Positions 1 to 8,140 of a stretch of DNA of 60,106 nt are shown here, piece after piece. The number at the start of each line of letters is the position of its first letter. Positions within the stretch are counted from its first letter, which is position 1. A model generated the notes under the pieces. That model did no database searches. It had not been told where the DNA came from and was given only the letters and a program-made list of their open reading frames with translations. The stretch comes from Euryarchaeota archaeon UBA121 (GTDB lineage: Archaea; Thermoplasmatota; Poseidoniia; Poseidoniales; Thalassarchaeaceae). A program made the position numbers and the translations under genes. Where the stretch lies: contig DANL01000036.1 in the NCBI GenBank assembly GCA_002499865.1, positions 1,156 to 61,261 of the forward strand, in the 5' to 3' direction.

Positions 1-1899
1 GTTCCTCCTGATATCAACATATGAGTCATAATCAACTAGTTGGGGACATGCATTGGTACAGGCAGAGCACGTCAAACAAGAATACAGAGGAACCCCATCA
101 TCTTCATTGTTCCATGTATTGTAGATGATGTTCAGCTTATCTCCAGAGTTGAACAGCCTCACTGGACAAGCGTCATCACACAGGTCGCATCCGTAGCACT
201 TGTTCATCTCGTATTCGTAACCTCTCGCCATGCTTCTCATGAGCATGAATACTAAAGCACCGACTCCCAGGCAAGGTATGAATAACGAATATATCAATTT
301 CGCATCCAGACTCTTCGGATTCTTGTGATATGTTGGATTCTTCAGGTACATTGTGGACATGGTCTCCAGATCTAAAGAAGACTCTGACCTTACTAGTGAA
401 GTGCCATCATCATTCAACAGTAGGGGCTGGTATGCGACGACAGATAAGCTGGTGATTACCTCTACAGACTCGTTGATGTCTTGCGACGTGGTCATGTAAG
501 AAACACTGTAAGTACTCCCTGCATCTAGATATATGGTATCCGAAACGCATCCTTCTGTACTCCAAATTTCATCTCCTGAAGAGTCAGTCAGAATCAAGCT
601 CTGAGAATGAACACCTGCTCCTCTGACTGTAGTCCTGAAAAGACATCCAATATCTGCCGGAACTTCGGAAACTCCCAGGTCTTCTACCTCGAATGTCATA
701 CTTACTTCGTATGTAATCTCAGATCCGTCTACAGACCCAGGGAAGGATGCCTCATCCTCGGCTGAATTTCTACCTGTGGTGCTATCGGCATGTCCATTAT
801 CGCCTGCAAAATCAACTATCTTGAATTTTGTAGGTTGGAAAATTCCCCAATTAGACCAATGCGTCGCGGCAATAACACACCAATCAGAGGGGTCTTCTTC
901 TGATGATAATCCATCCCATGCGGCCAATGTTGAGCTTTCCTCGTAAGGTATGCACTCGTCTTCCCAGTCGGCCCAAACATTCCCTTCCTCTACGTGTACC
1001 AGGGTGTCAGAAGGCTGAGCCCTGAGGGAATCCAAGTCTTCGATATCGTCCATGGCACCGAGCCCGCCGTAGTCCCAGAAACCATTCTCATATACTGGCC
1101 AAGTGACAACAGATATCAGTACAGCAGCTATTAGAGATCCCACGGCAACTTGACGGCCTATCCTTGGGGTGACCCTCGAACCCATTGAGCTAAGTAGGAA
1201 TTTTCTGGTAGGGAAATATATGACCGCGAATAAGAAAATTCCAGTAAGTATCCATGGAACTGCATTGAATACCTCAGCAGTCCAGGGGGCCTGTCTTCCA
1301 CACATCAGTTCAGAATGGGAACCAGTGAAGCAGTAGTCACTACGATCTTTGGCATATAAGTCTAGGAATATATTGATCGAGAAAACTGATATGAACCAGA
1401 CATGGGCTAAATAAACAGCTCCCGCTGTTGCAAACCATGGATCTTCAACCCCTCTCTTTTCCCTACCGGGAAGGAAGGGGGGAAGAGCCAGAATGCCAAC
1501 AGGAAGTCCCGTAATTGCAGCTCCCCACCATGCGGCATTCCAATCGATTACAGGAGTCCCCAAGAACTCTCCGATGGGTCCTGCTGGGATGACAAATTGA
1601 GGAAGATACTCGCCCCATCTTAGGTAACCGTAAGAAAACAGAACGTACCAATCGGGGAATACGAAACCAGCCTGCGCGAATGGATCGGCGGCACTATGCA
1701 GTGGAGGGGGTATCAGCCAAGAATAGAATGCTATGGTCATAACAATGGAAGCAAAAATTATCGTGTCTCGAAGTACTTCAGTAGGCCAGAATGGATGTCC
1801 GGTGAACGTCCTCCTCCTCTCAGTATCAGCTTCCAATAGCTTGTTTCTCTCGCTGATGTAGGTATCAGCAATTCTACCAAATCTATCCATCATCCCCAT
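1..1899 (-). CDS. Cytochrome b C-terminal subunit fused to external domain and 2x[4Fe-4S] domain (3' partial)
   Basis: The frame is open for 633 codons and runs off the left edge without a stop, so the protein is incomplete. Residues 40-265 hold about five membrane helices. FPDWYVLF near residue 81 is a PDWY version of the Qo-site PEWY motif, which identifies a cytochrome b C-terminal (subunit IV-like) part. A soluble region of about 270 residues follows, then a helix near 535-555, then two CxxCxxCxxxCP clusters (C568/571/574/578 and C608/611/614/618), typical of HdrC/GlpC-type ferredoxin domains. Helix counting puts the large domain outside and the clusters in the cytoplasm. The ATG at 1899 follows a GAGGTG ribosome site and lies 9 bp after the cytochrome b stop. 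The architecture is unusual. Confidence 0.85.
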   Translation of the reverse strand, partial: MGMMDRFGRIADTYISERNKLLEADTERRRTFTGHPFWPTEVLRDTIIFASIVMTIAFYSWLIPPPLHSAADPFAQAGFVFPDWYVLFSYGYLRWGEYLPQFVIPAGPIGEFLGTPVIDWNAAWWGAAITGLPVGILALPPFLPGREKRGVEDPWFATAGAVYLAHVWFISVFSINIFLDLYAKDRSDYCFTGSHSELMCGRQAPWTAEVFNAVPWILTGIFLFAVIYFPTRKFLLSSMGSRVTPRIGRQVAVGSLIAAVLISVVTWPVYENGFWDYGGLGAMDDIEDLDSLRAQPSDTLVHVEEGNVWADWEDECIPYEESSTLAAWDGLSSEEDPSDWCVIAATHWSNWGIFQPTKFKIVDFAGDNGHADSTTGRNSAEDEASFPGSVDGSEITYEVSMTFEVEDLGVSEVPADIGCLFRTTVRGAGVHSQSLILTDSSGDEIWSTEGCVSDTIYLDAGSTYSVSYMTTSQDINESVEVITSLSVVAYQPLLLNDDGTSLVRSESSLDLETMSTMYLKNPTYHKNPKSLDAKLIYSLFIPCLGVGALVFMLMRSMARGYEYEMNKCYGCDLCDDACPVRLFNSGDKLNIIYNTWNNEDDGVPLYSCLTCSACTNACPQLVDYDSYVDIRRN

Positions 1900-1908
1900 T
1901 GTCACACC

Positions 1909-2775
1909 TCAATGTGGCTCCGCTATACCTTGGGCCCAAACAATGAACAAATGAGCAAGAATGAGTGAAGTAACCACTACTGGAAGTATGAAGACGTGGA
2001 GGAAGTACATTCTGGTAACTGTCTGTCCTGAGATTGTAGTCCCAGCGAACATGGCGGTTGCAACCCAACCTCCAATTAGGGGTGTACTATTTGCCATATT
2101 GATTCCAATAGTGGCGGCACCGAATGCTAGGCTATCCCATGGGAGGAGGTATCCTGAATAGCCAAAGAAAATTGTAAAGAACATCAATGCGACTCCGATT
2201 AACCAGTTTAACTCCCTTGGATTCCTGTAAGCACCAGTGAAGTAAACCCTGCACATGTGCAGGAATACGGCTGCGACCATGAAATGCGTAGTCCAATGAT
2301 GTATGGACCTGATGATATATCCGAAAGGAAGTTGCGTCATTATGAACTCCATACTACTGTAGGCAGGAGTCGGATCTCCCTCTCCGCCAGGTACGTAGTA
2401 TAATCCTAGGACAGTACCTGTCAGAACTAGGATTACGAATGCCAGGAAGGAAATCCCGCCTAGACAGTACAGAGGATACCAATACCAAATTATTCTGAGC
2501 TTATATTTCTCAGCATGAGTCATGGGCATTTGCCTGTGCATGCCATAGTAAGCGTCTCTGCTCATCCCCCAATAGTCCTGAATTCTGAATCTTGTATCTA
2601 GCCACGAGAAGGCCCACAGGAATGACTTTTCAGCCAAGCCCATACTACTGGCACTGGTCTCAACTGCTCGCAGTATTTCTTTCCTTGGCATTTCCTCTCT
2701 TTCTTTCCTCAGGGTTAGTGCTACTATCACTACAACTAAGGTTATGAAGACCCATAGAAACCAGAATTGAATCAT
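1909..2775 (-). CDS. Cytochrome b, N-terminal (b6-type) subunit of quinol oxidoreductase
   Basis: This is the four-helix haem core of a cytochrome bc/b6f-type quinol oxidoreductase in the cytoplasmic membrane. The bis-histidine ligand pairs are H159/H173 and H260/H275; these 14 and 15 residue spacings match plant and cyanobacterial b6 rather than mitochondrial cytochrome b. YCLGGI near residue 103 keeps the cysteine that in b6 binds the extra haem c(n). An N-terminal extension of about 85 residues includes one extra hydrophobic helix. The start is supported by GAGGTGA just upstream. It sits between the Rieske gene and the subunit IV-like fusion gene, so the complex is split in the b6f manner. 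Confidence 0.93.
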   Translation of the reverse strand: MIQFWFLWVFITLVVVIVALTLRKEREEMPRKEILRAVETSASSMGLAEKSFLWAFSWLDTRFRIQDYWGMSRDAYYGMHRQMPMTHAEKYKLRIIWYWYPLYCLGGISFLAFVILVLTGTVLGLYYVPGGEGDPTPAYSSMEFIMTQLPFGYIIRSIHHWTTHFMVAAVFLHMCRVYFTGAYRNPRELNWLIGVALMFFTIFFGYSGYLLPWDSLAFGAATIGINMANSTPLIGGWVATAMFAGTTISGQTVTRMYFLHVFILPVVVTSLILAHLFIVWAQGIAEPH

Positions 2776-2784
2776 TTCTTCACC

Positions 2785-3639
2785 TCAATCGCAATATGTG
2801 TACCAGTCTTTGAAATCAGGCAGAGCCTCTATCGAATCTCCGTTAAGAACGAATGGAATCAATGGCATCCCCATTGGTGCCGGACCCCCGGCCCTCTTAA
2901 TTCCAATGAAATCAAATTCTGCACCACTTGATCTATTTCTGGCTCTATTCTTCTCTATGACAGTAGGGTCAAACCTGGACGAGTGGCAGATACAGAACAG
3001 TTTACTCCCTCCCGAGTCAGTTCCGCTTGGAACCCATTGGTCTTCGGTAAATTCGTTCGTAACCAGTTGCCATCCGGGGATGCAACAAAGGTGCGTACAC
3101 CTTGAGAATATTATTATCAAGTTATCATGTATGGAAAGGGACTGATATTGGGGATCTTCTTCTAGCTCGTATCCAGAGCCAACGTAGGAGCCATCTGCCG
3201 TGTACCCGTCCATAAATTGAAACCGAGGCTTATCCTCAATGAGGGCACTGCCCTTATTCTCTTCATGAGGGACATAAACTGCATTTACTGGCATTCCAGA
3301 CCATACTCCCTGGGCCGCGGACATCCCTGTAGCTGAACTCGAGGCCGCATCAACGAACGATTGGTAAGTCATGGGCTCCAAATGCCTATCTCCGTACCAA
3401 ACACTATCCTCTGCCCCTGTGGGTACCCAGTATCTCACAGCAGTATCGCCACCGTCGGCTTCTGCCTGGCCCATTAGTAAGGATGCAAATCCCACACTCC
3501 CAATGGCTGCCACGGTAATTGCGCCAGCGGCGGTGTTGAACGAGTGCCTCATGAATTCTCGCCTATCTATTAGATGTCCCTCTTCGGACGAACTTTCCGA
3601 GCTAGAAGAACTATCTCTGAGTGTGAATTTTCTTGCCAT
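2785..3639 (-). CDS. Rieske [2Fe-2S] iron-sulfur protein
   Basis: This is the high-potential electron acceptor of the bc complex. Cluster motifs are CTHLCC (C181, H183, C186) and CICHSS (C216, C218, H219). By family knowledge C181, H183, C216 and H219 bind the cluster and C186-C218 forms the disulfide; the usual glycine before C186 is replaced by cysteine 185. The N terminus has a serine/glutamate-rich stretch, an RR pair (RREFMRHSF) and a hydrophobic anchor near 36-57, which fits Tat export; a TatC-like gene lies at 48690-49424. GAGGTG precedes the ATG and overlaps the stop region of the upstream gene. Confidence 0.93.
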   Translation of the reverse strand: MARKFTLRDSSSSSESSSEEGHLIDRREFMRHSFNTAAGAITVAAIGSVGFASLLMGQAEADGGDTAVRYWVPTGAEDSVWYGDRHLEPMTYQSFVDAASSSATGMSAAQGVWSGMPVNAVYVPHEENKGSALIEDKPRFQFMDGYTADGSYVGSGYELEEDPQYQSLSIHDNLIIIFSRCTHLCCIPGWQLVTNEFTEDQWVPSGTDSGGSKLFCICHSSRFDPTVIEKNRARNRSSGAEFDFIGIKRAGGPAPMGMPLIPFVLNGDSIEALPDFKDWYTYCD

Positions 3640-3641
3640 AA

Positions 3642-4091
3642 TTACACCTCATATTTCTTCCATGATTCAGGATCTTTCTTGGTGATATACTTGTTTCTCC
3701 TGCTCTTCACGATTACTATGTCAGGCATCACGTACTTCATGTATATCATTCCCAGTATTATCACAGTAAGCAATAACATCCCTAGGAAGAAAGATAACAT
3801 CTGCTGATCCCATTTGTTGTAAAGCCCATAAGAAAGAGAACCTGCCCAGAATAGTGACCAAATTATCCCCCAAAGTCCTACTAAAATTATCAGCCACGAA
3901 TCTCCAGAAGGAGAGACACTGGCTCTAACAATAGATCCTGCAGGAGCCTCGTTGAAAACCCCATGTTCAATCGCAGTCTCATAAGCCTCCTCTGTAAGGG
4001 AGATCCCATCAAGGGCCTCTCTAGCGTCTTCCACGCTCACCTCTCCCGATGCCACCTGCCTAAGCATCTTCATTACTACATCATCTTTCAT
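3642..4091 (-). CDS. Small two-helix membrane protein of the bc operon
   Basis: I recognise no family. The first 50 residues look like a soluble helical segment (GEVSVEDAREAL), followed by membrane helices near 66-83 and 98-120 and a basic tail (KSRRNKYITKK). Its ATG overlaps the stop of the upstream CxCH gene by one base (TAATG), and the Rieske gene follows 2 bp later, so it is translationally coupled within the bc operon. An accessory or assembly subunit of the complex is the simplest reading, by position only. Confidence 0.8.
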   Translation of the reverse strand: MKDDVVMKMLRQVASGEVSVEDAREALDGISLTEEAYETAIEHGVFNEAPAGSIVRASVSPSGDSWLIILVGLWGIIWSLFWAGSLSYGLYNKWDQQMLSFFLGMLLLTVIILGMIYMKYVMPDIVIVKSRRNKYITKKDPESWKKYEV

Positions 4092-4900
4092 TACTGATCA
4101 CCTCTTCTCTGATGCTTAATCCTCAATCTCAGAAGATTACTCCTGCCCTCATAATGCCTTGAGAATCCATACCTCAACATTAATCCACAAAAGATGATTA
4201 CGATAACAACAGCGGCGAATCCTAGTAACCCTAGCCAATGCGCCCTCATGCCAGCTCCCATGTGGTGTAGGTCCACGCCCTCTTCTACAGGGGCCGGGGG
4301 CTCTATGTCGCCATTTCCGACGAATACAGTCCTAGTACCTCCAAAGTCGCCTTCATCTATGGACGCACTGAGTCTGTTCCATCTATCCAGTTGTGATGGA
4401 ATGCCATCGCCATTCACTGAGTTCCCTGCCAACCATATCGTAACAACACCAGTGCCTTCCTCTGGAGCAGTCCAAGTGATGTGCCAAGTCCTATCAGAAA
4501 CCTTTGATCCAGAATTACTGTGAGTGAGTGTGGCAGGGTCGTCTTCCCAGTTGTACATCAAGGACTCAAATCCAGCAGAGGCCGAGAGGACACCTCCGCT
4601 AACTCTCATGGAGAAACCCCCTGTATGAGAAGATGTATCTGCAACAGGACCTCCAATGATCTGAATTGACATTTCATAGGAATCTCCTGGCTGGTATCGA
4701 TGCGGGACCTCGGTCAATATTAGGGTGACAGAATTATCTGGCTCCTCAGCATGACATGTACATCCAGCAAGCGCCACATCTCCATCATTATTCGCATCGC
4801 CACCAATGCCTGTGGGATTAGCCTGTGACCCACCCGCCGTCAGCACGGCGACAATAGTAATGGCCAGTACCTTCCTTACGGTGAGCACACTCGACGCCAT
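4091..4900 (-). CDS. Secreted CxCH-motif protein, membrane anchored (bc operon)
   Basis: It has a signal peptide (about residues 1-27 from the ATG at 4900), then GCTCH (C47, C49, H50), then a beta-rich domain with ITWTAP and AGNSVNGDG motifs, and a C-terminal membrane helix with a basic tail. It is clearly paralogous to the protein at 47637-48689, which keeps GCSCH and the same WTAP/AGNSVNGDG blocks. The motif is CxCH, one residue shorter than a normal haem c site. It is first in the bc operon, which shows no cytochrome c1 or f gene here. The frame stays open to 4984, but the ATG at 4900 has AAGGTG upstream and starts the signal peptide. Confidence 0.85.
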   Translation of the reverse strand: MASSVLTVRKVLAITIVAVLTAGGSQANPTGIGGDANNDGDVALAGCTCHAEEPDNSVTLILTEVPHRYQPGDSYEMSIQIIGGPVADTSSHTGGFSMRVSGGVLSASAGFESLMYNWEDDPATLTHSNSGSKVSDRTWHITWTAPEEGTGVVTIWLAGNSVNGDGIPSQLDRWNRLSASIDEGDFGGTRTVFVGNGDIEPPAPVEEGVDLHHMGAGMRAHWLGLLGFAAVVIVIIFCGLMLRYGFSRHYEGRSNLLRLRIKHQRRGDQ

Positions 4901-4999
4901 CCACAACACCTTTGGTGTAGTGGCCACCAGAAAGGGGGCTATTAACGTTGCATTGCCCCACTGTCTGTCCCCTACACTAAACAAGCCATTTCTGATAGC
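4901..4999. promoter_or_regulatory. Divergent promoter region between bc operon and TPR-ftsZ operon
   Basis: This 99 bp spacer separates the minus-strand bc operon from the plus-strand TPR-ftsZ genes, so it should hold two promoters. An A/T-rich element (ACTAAACA near 4976-4983) lies about 20 bp before the first plus-strand ATG. I see no operator-like palindrome. Confidence 0.35.
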
Positions 5000-5350
5000 A
5001 TGACGTCACACCAAACTAATATGCCAAGTCTTAGAGGAAGTGATATGTCAGGACCCGTTTGGAGGAATGTATACAGTCTCAACGAGGACCAAATATCGAA
5101 ATTAGACGAGGCCGAGGACCATATGGAGATGATGAGAATCGGACCCGCTGAAAAAATACTCATTGGACTTCTTGAGAAAGAACCAGAATGCGTCCCTGTG
5201 CTGAACGTTATGGCCCATCTCCAAGGCAGGTATTTATCAGACTTCGAGAAAGCTGTAGAATTCTATGACAAGGTACTCACTATAGAGCCAGATAATGCAT
5301 GGGCGAGAGATGAGAGAAGACGTTATACAAGATATTCCAGTTATGATTGA
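5000..5350 (+). CDS. TPR-repeat protein upstream of ftsZ
   Basis: This small soluble helical protein carries tetratricopeptide-like helix pairs in its second half (FEKAVEFYDKVLTIEPDNAW is a good TPR second helix plus loop), so it is probably a protein-protein interaction module. Its stop overlaps the likely ftsZ ATG at 5343 by 8 bp, implying coupled translation and perhaps a role in division. The start is uncertain: the first ATG is given here, but the ATG at 5045 has AGAGGAAG upstream and would give a protein about 15 residues shorter. Confidence 0.75.
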   Translation: MTSHQTNMPSLRGSDMSGPVWRNVYSLNEDQISKLDEAEDHMEMMRIGPAEKILIGLLEKEPECVPVLNVMAHLQGRYLSDFEKAVEFYDKVLTIEPDNAWARDERRRYTRYSSYD

Positions 5351-6290
5351 GCAATTCTATACGCCTACCCCATACTCGAGGTTCGTGAACGACGGAGAGG
5401 TCCTAATAGCTGGGGTCGGGGGCTTGGGATGTATATGGGCCATTGAGGCCCATTCAAGATGTTCAGAACTGTCCGAGTTACTGTTGATCGATGCTGATGA
5501 GGCCTCTTTCGAAGGAGCTAACGAGGCTAACTGCTTGTATCTCGATGCAGGAGGTGAGGGCAGAGGCGCCGCCGCTCTTCCCTCAATGGCAACACACAGG
5601 CTGAGAAATGGGATTGACTCTATATCTTCACTACTTGAGGAGGCCGAGGTGCTCATCCTATTGACTGGATTGGGAGGGGGAATGGGCTCTGGTGCTTCGG
5701 GAGAACTTGCAAGGATAGCTAATCAATACGGTTGCATGGTTCTTTCAATCGCAGGTCTTCCTTTTGCAGAGCAGCCACTAAGGTGCTCCATTGCAGAGGA
5801 GGCAATCCCTTCATTAGACGTAAATTCTAGCGTGTGTATCAGAGTCAGCATGGAGAGATTAGCTTGGCAGTCCAGGACGAGGAAGACAAATTGGATTACT
5901 GGTTCAGGTTGGATAGCCGAACTCGTCGAGGGACTTGTTACAACCCTAGCTAGTGTGGGGAGAATAAATCTGGATTTAATGGATATGAGAGCTATAATAA
6001 ACAAGGAAGGAAATGCTACTTTGATAGTTGGAACGGGCGCATCTGAGAATCCCAAATCAGTAGTTGAGATGGCTAGAAATTCACCTCTAAATGATATTCC
6101 AGTAGAAGGAGCTAAGGGTTGTATGATTCAAGTTGAAGGGGGCCCAGATATGACTCTAGCACATCTGACAGAATTAACCGACTCATTCGTATCATCCATG
6201 GATCCAGATTGTCAGGTCATCATGGGGGCCAGAGTTAGTGATGAGATGGTCGGTAAGCTTAGGCTGGTAGCAGTAGTAAGTGGGATCTAG
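5343..6290 (+). CDS. ftsZ: Divergent FtsZ (tubulin-like GTPase)
   Basis: FtsZ polymerises with GTP to form the division ring. Visible parts are the N-terminal GVGGLG nucleotide loop, the tubulin signature as GGGMGSG (111-117, normally GGGTGTG), the T7 loop NLDLMD (209-214, with both acidic positions kept) and the C-terminal domain ending LRLVAVVSGI. At 315 residues it stops at the end of the globular core, with no long tail or C-terminal peptide. The frame is open from 5295, but the ATG at 5343 overlaps the TPR stop and gives a normal-length N terminus. It could be a second, non-ring FtsZ paralogue. SepF, the usual archaeal FtsZ partner, lies at 38638-39027. Confidence 0.85.
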   Translation: MIEQFYTPTPYSRFVNDGEVLIAGVGGLGCIWAIEAHSRCSELSELLLIDADEASFEGANEANCLYLDAGGEGRGAAALPSMATHRLRNGIDSISSLLEEAEVLILLTGLGGGMGSGASGELARIANQYGCMVLSIAGLPFAEQPLRCSIAEEAIPSLDVNSSVCIRVSMERLAWQSRTRKTNWITGSGWIAELVEGLVTTLASVGRINLDLMDMRAIINKEGNATLIVGTGASENPKSVVEMARNSPLNDIPVEGAKGCMIQVEGGPDMTLAHLTELTDSFVSSMDPDCQVIMGARVSDEMVGKLRLVAVVSGI

Positions 6291-6325
6291 GCTTCATTAA
6301 TTAACTGAAATCCCCTCTCAGGCTC

Positions 6326-6622
6326 ATGGCTAAGATCAGTAAGGCCAAAAGGGGAAAAAATAGATGGATAGGCCTACTTATCAATCAGAAACCAATTTCC
6401 AGAACCATACTAGAGGATAAATTAGGAAAGATAATGGGCGATATCAATTGGAAATTATTTGATTTGATTGACACTGAGATACATACTCTAGCAATTCTGA
6501 GAACATCTCTTGAAGATAGCTCCGAAGCCAAGAAAAAAATTAATTCTACAGACGGCATATCGACCCTAACAACATCGGGCAAGATTAGGCTTGTAAGGAA
6601 GAGATTGGACATTCATAAATAA
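6326..6622 (+). CDS. Probable RNase P protein Pop5/Rpp14
   Basis: A basic 98-residue protein. The pattern fits archaeal Pop5: a basic start followed by RWIGLLI, a central helical region, then HTLAILRTSLEDSSEAKKKI (strand plus helix) and a C-terminal strand TLTTSGKIRLVRKRL resembling the SGTIKKA-type end of Pop5. Pop5 is a protein subunit of RNase P, which removes tRNA 5' leaders. Similarity is weak by eye, so a profile search is needed to be sure. It is 35 bp after ftsZ and converges with the next gene across 5 bp. Confidence 0.55.
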   Translation: MAKISKAKRGKNRWIGLLINQKPISRTILEDKLGKIMGDINWKLFDLIDTEIHTLAILRTSLEDSSEAKKKINSTDGISTLTTSGKIRLVRKRLDIHK

Positions 6623-6627
6623 TACAC

Positions 6628-7959
6628 CTATGGATAATTCCATTTTATCTTTTGAGCATCCGAAACCAAGACTTCCCTGCCATCGACCTCTAAGCATAAG
6701 AAGCCATCCTTGTCCAATCCAATAATTCTGACTCTTTCATTTTCAATCTCAGCTACGACGCCTCTTGAGAGACTTACTGACAATGCCTTCCAGCCAGAAA
6801 TTTCTAGTGAACTTTGATCAAGATCTGGGACCATTTCAAGGCCTTCAAGTATTCCAGAAACCCTGCTGTCAACCACTCTGAATACCTCCTCTAGGGAAAT
6901 ATCGCCTATGGTATCGCTCCATCCTAGGCAAGAAATTCCATTAACCACTCTTGATGATGAATTAATGCCTATGCCTATCCTAAAGCCGGGATTAGAACTA
7001 TTCGCTTCAATCATTATTCCTCCTATTTTCTCACCTCTAATTGAAATCAAGTCATTCGGCCACTTCAGTTCACAACTTAGTGAATCTGAAATTGCGGCAC
7101 CAATTCCTATCTGTAGTATTCCAGGGGTGGATATCTCGGATGGCTCCCTGTTGATTTTCCACGATGCCAGTAAATCTCCCGGAACAGACTCCCATCTTGA
7201 CCCTCTTCTCCCTCTGCCGGAGAGTTGGTCTCCAACAATTAGTCTCTGCCACCCCTTATCCGGCAAATGAATCGCCCTATCCATTGCAGAATCGCATAAC
7301 TCCTCTCTCTTTTCCTTTGACCCCGATCCAGTTCTCCAAAGAGCAAAAACCTCTAATCTCTCATCGCCAATCCTCTTCATTTCCAATGATCTACATGACC
7401 ACCCCGACATCAACCAGTCCGTGGGATTACTGGGGCTAATGGGATCCGTTCTAAATAGAAGAACGACAGTCAAATCTTCATTATCCAAATCTTTCAGACT
7501 TTTCAATAACTCTTCAGACCACCCACCCCCTTCCAAATCAGTCAGTGACGCCTCTTCAATAGGCTCCAATAATGGCTCATCAGGACCTGGAGGATTAAGA
7601 TATGGAAGATTCCATACGATCAACTTAGTTTCATCCGGAATGCTCCACCCGTCCTCGCCAACCCCTCCTTCTCTCACCGTTACATTTCTCTCAAATCCAT
7701 ATCTTTCGATGTTGGCTCTGGAACAGGCCACGGCATACGGATTGACATCATATGATACAACACTCCAGCCGAGAGTAGAAAGTGCCATCGAGATCACACC
7801 AGAGCCACATCCTACCTCTATTGCATTCGATGCGTTTCCCCTCAGCCTCGAAATTGCCCTGCAGAGTAATTCAGTGTCTTCACGAGGAGGATAAACGGTC
7901 GGAGCCACATCAATTTCCCAAGGGCCGAAATTTTCCATTTCAAATTTTACTCTCTTCAT
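6628..7959 (-). CDS. HemK2/PrmC-like methyltransferase fused to biotin-protein ligase
   Basis: Two enzymes lie in one frame. Residues 1-210 are a Class I methyltransferase: YPPREDTELL, the SAM loop EVGCGSG (48-54) and NLPY (117-120), the archaeal HemK2/Mtq2 pattern that methylates glutamine in release factors. Residues 220-443 are a BirA-type ligase: GRGRRGSRW (248-256) for biotinyl-AMP, KWPNDL (299-304) and KIGGI (311-315), plus a small C-terminal domain. The ligase attaches biotin to carboxylase carrier proteins. GAGGTC upstream of the ATG supports the start. No frameshift is seen at the junction near residue 215. Confidence 0.88.
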   Translation of the reverse strand: MKRVKFEMENFGPWEIDVAPTVYPPREDTELLCRAISRLRGNASNAIEVGCGSGVISMALSTLGWSVVSYDVNPYAVACSRANIERYGFERNVTVREGGVGEDGWSIPDETKLIVWNLPYLNPPGPDEPLLEPIEEASLTDLEGGGWSEELLKSLKDLDNEDLTVVLLFRTDPISPSNPTDWLMSGWSCRSLEMKRIGDERLEVFALWRTGSGSKEKREELCDSAMDRAIHLPDKGWQRLIVGDQLSGRGRRGSRWESVPGDLLASWKINREPSEISTPGILQIGIGAAISDSLSCELKWPNDLISIRGEKIGGIMIEANSSNPGFRIGIGINSSSRVVNGISCLGWSDTIGDISLEEVFRVVDSRVSGILEGLEMVPDLDQSSLEISGWKALSVSLSRGVVAEIENERVRIIGLDKDGFLCLEVDGREVLVSDAQKIKWNYP

Positions 7960-8140
7960 TTATATTCGACCTCTTCAGTTCCCAAATCATTGATTTTTCA
8001 TCAGTAAACCTTATTTGTGGGTCTCATAAATTAACATTGCTTCCGTTCTTACGGGAGGGGACCAGGCCACTGCTAGCCTCGCTCTTGCCGGTAGGTTCAA
8101 AAATACCCCCTCGGTCCGAGGATAGCCCAGCATCAGCCAT
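7960..8140. promoter_or_regulatory. Divergent spacer with promoter for tRNA-Lys
   Basis: This 181 bp spacer lies between the leftward methyltransferase-ligase gene and rightward tRNA-Lys. TTCAAAAATACC at 8097-8108 is a reasonable TATA element; initiation about 25 bp downstream would leave a short leader before the tRNA. I see no open reading frame. The rest (8040-8095) is G/C-richer than its surroundings, and I assign it no function. Confidence 0.35.

Noticed and set aside
40..255. Plus-strand open frame of 71 codons at the left edge
   Set aside because: It is the reverse of the cytochrome b-ferredoxin fusion gene, which carries real motifs; the plus-strand product has none.
7960..8020. Possible C/D box RNA on the minus strand (TGATGA and CTGA elements)
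   Set aside because: The C box lacks its usual first base, there is no C'/D' pair, and the stretch overlaps the ribosome site of the downstream gene.
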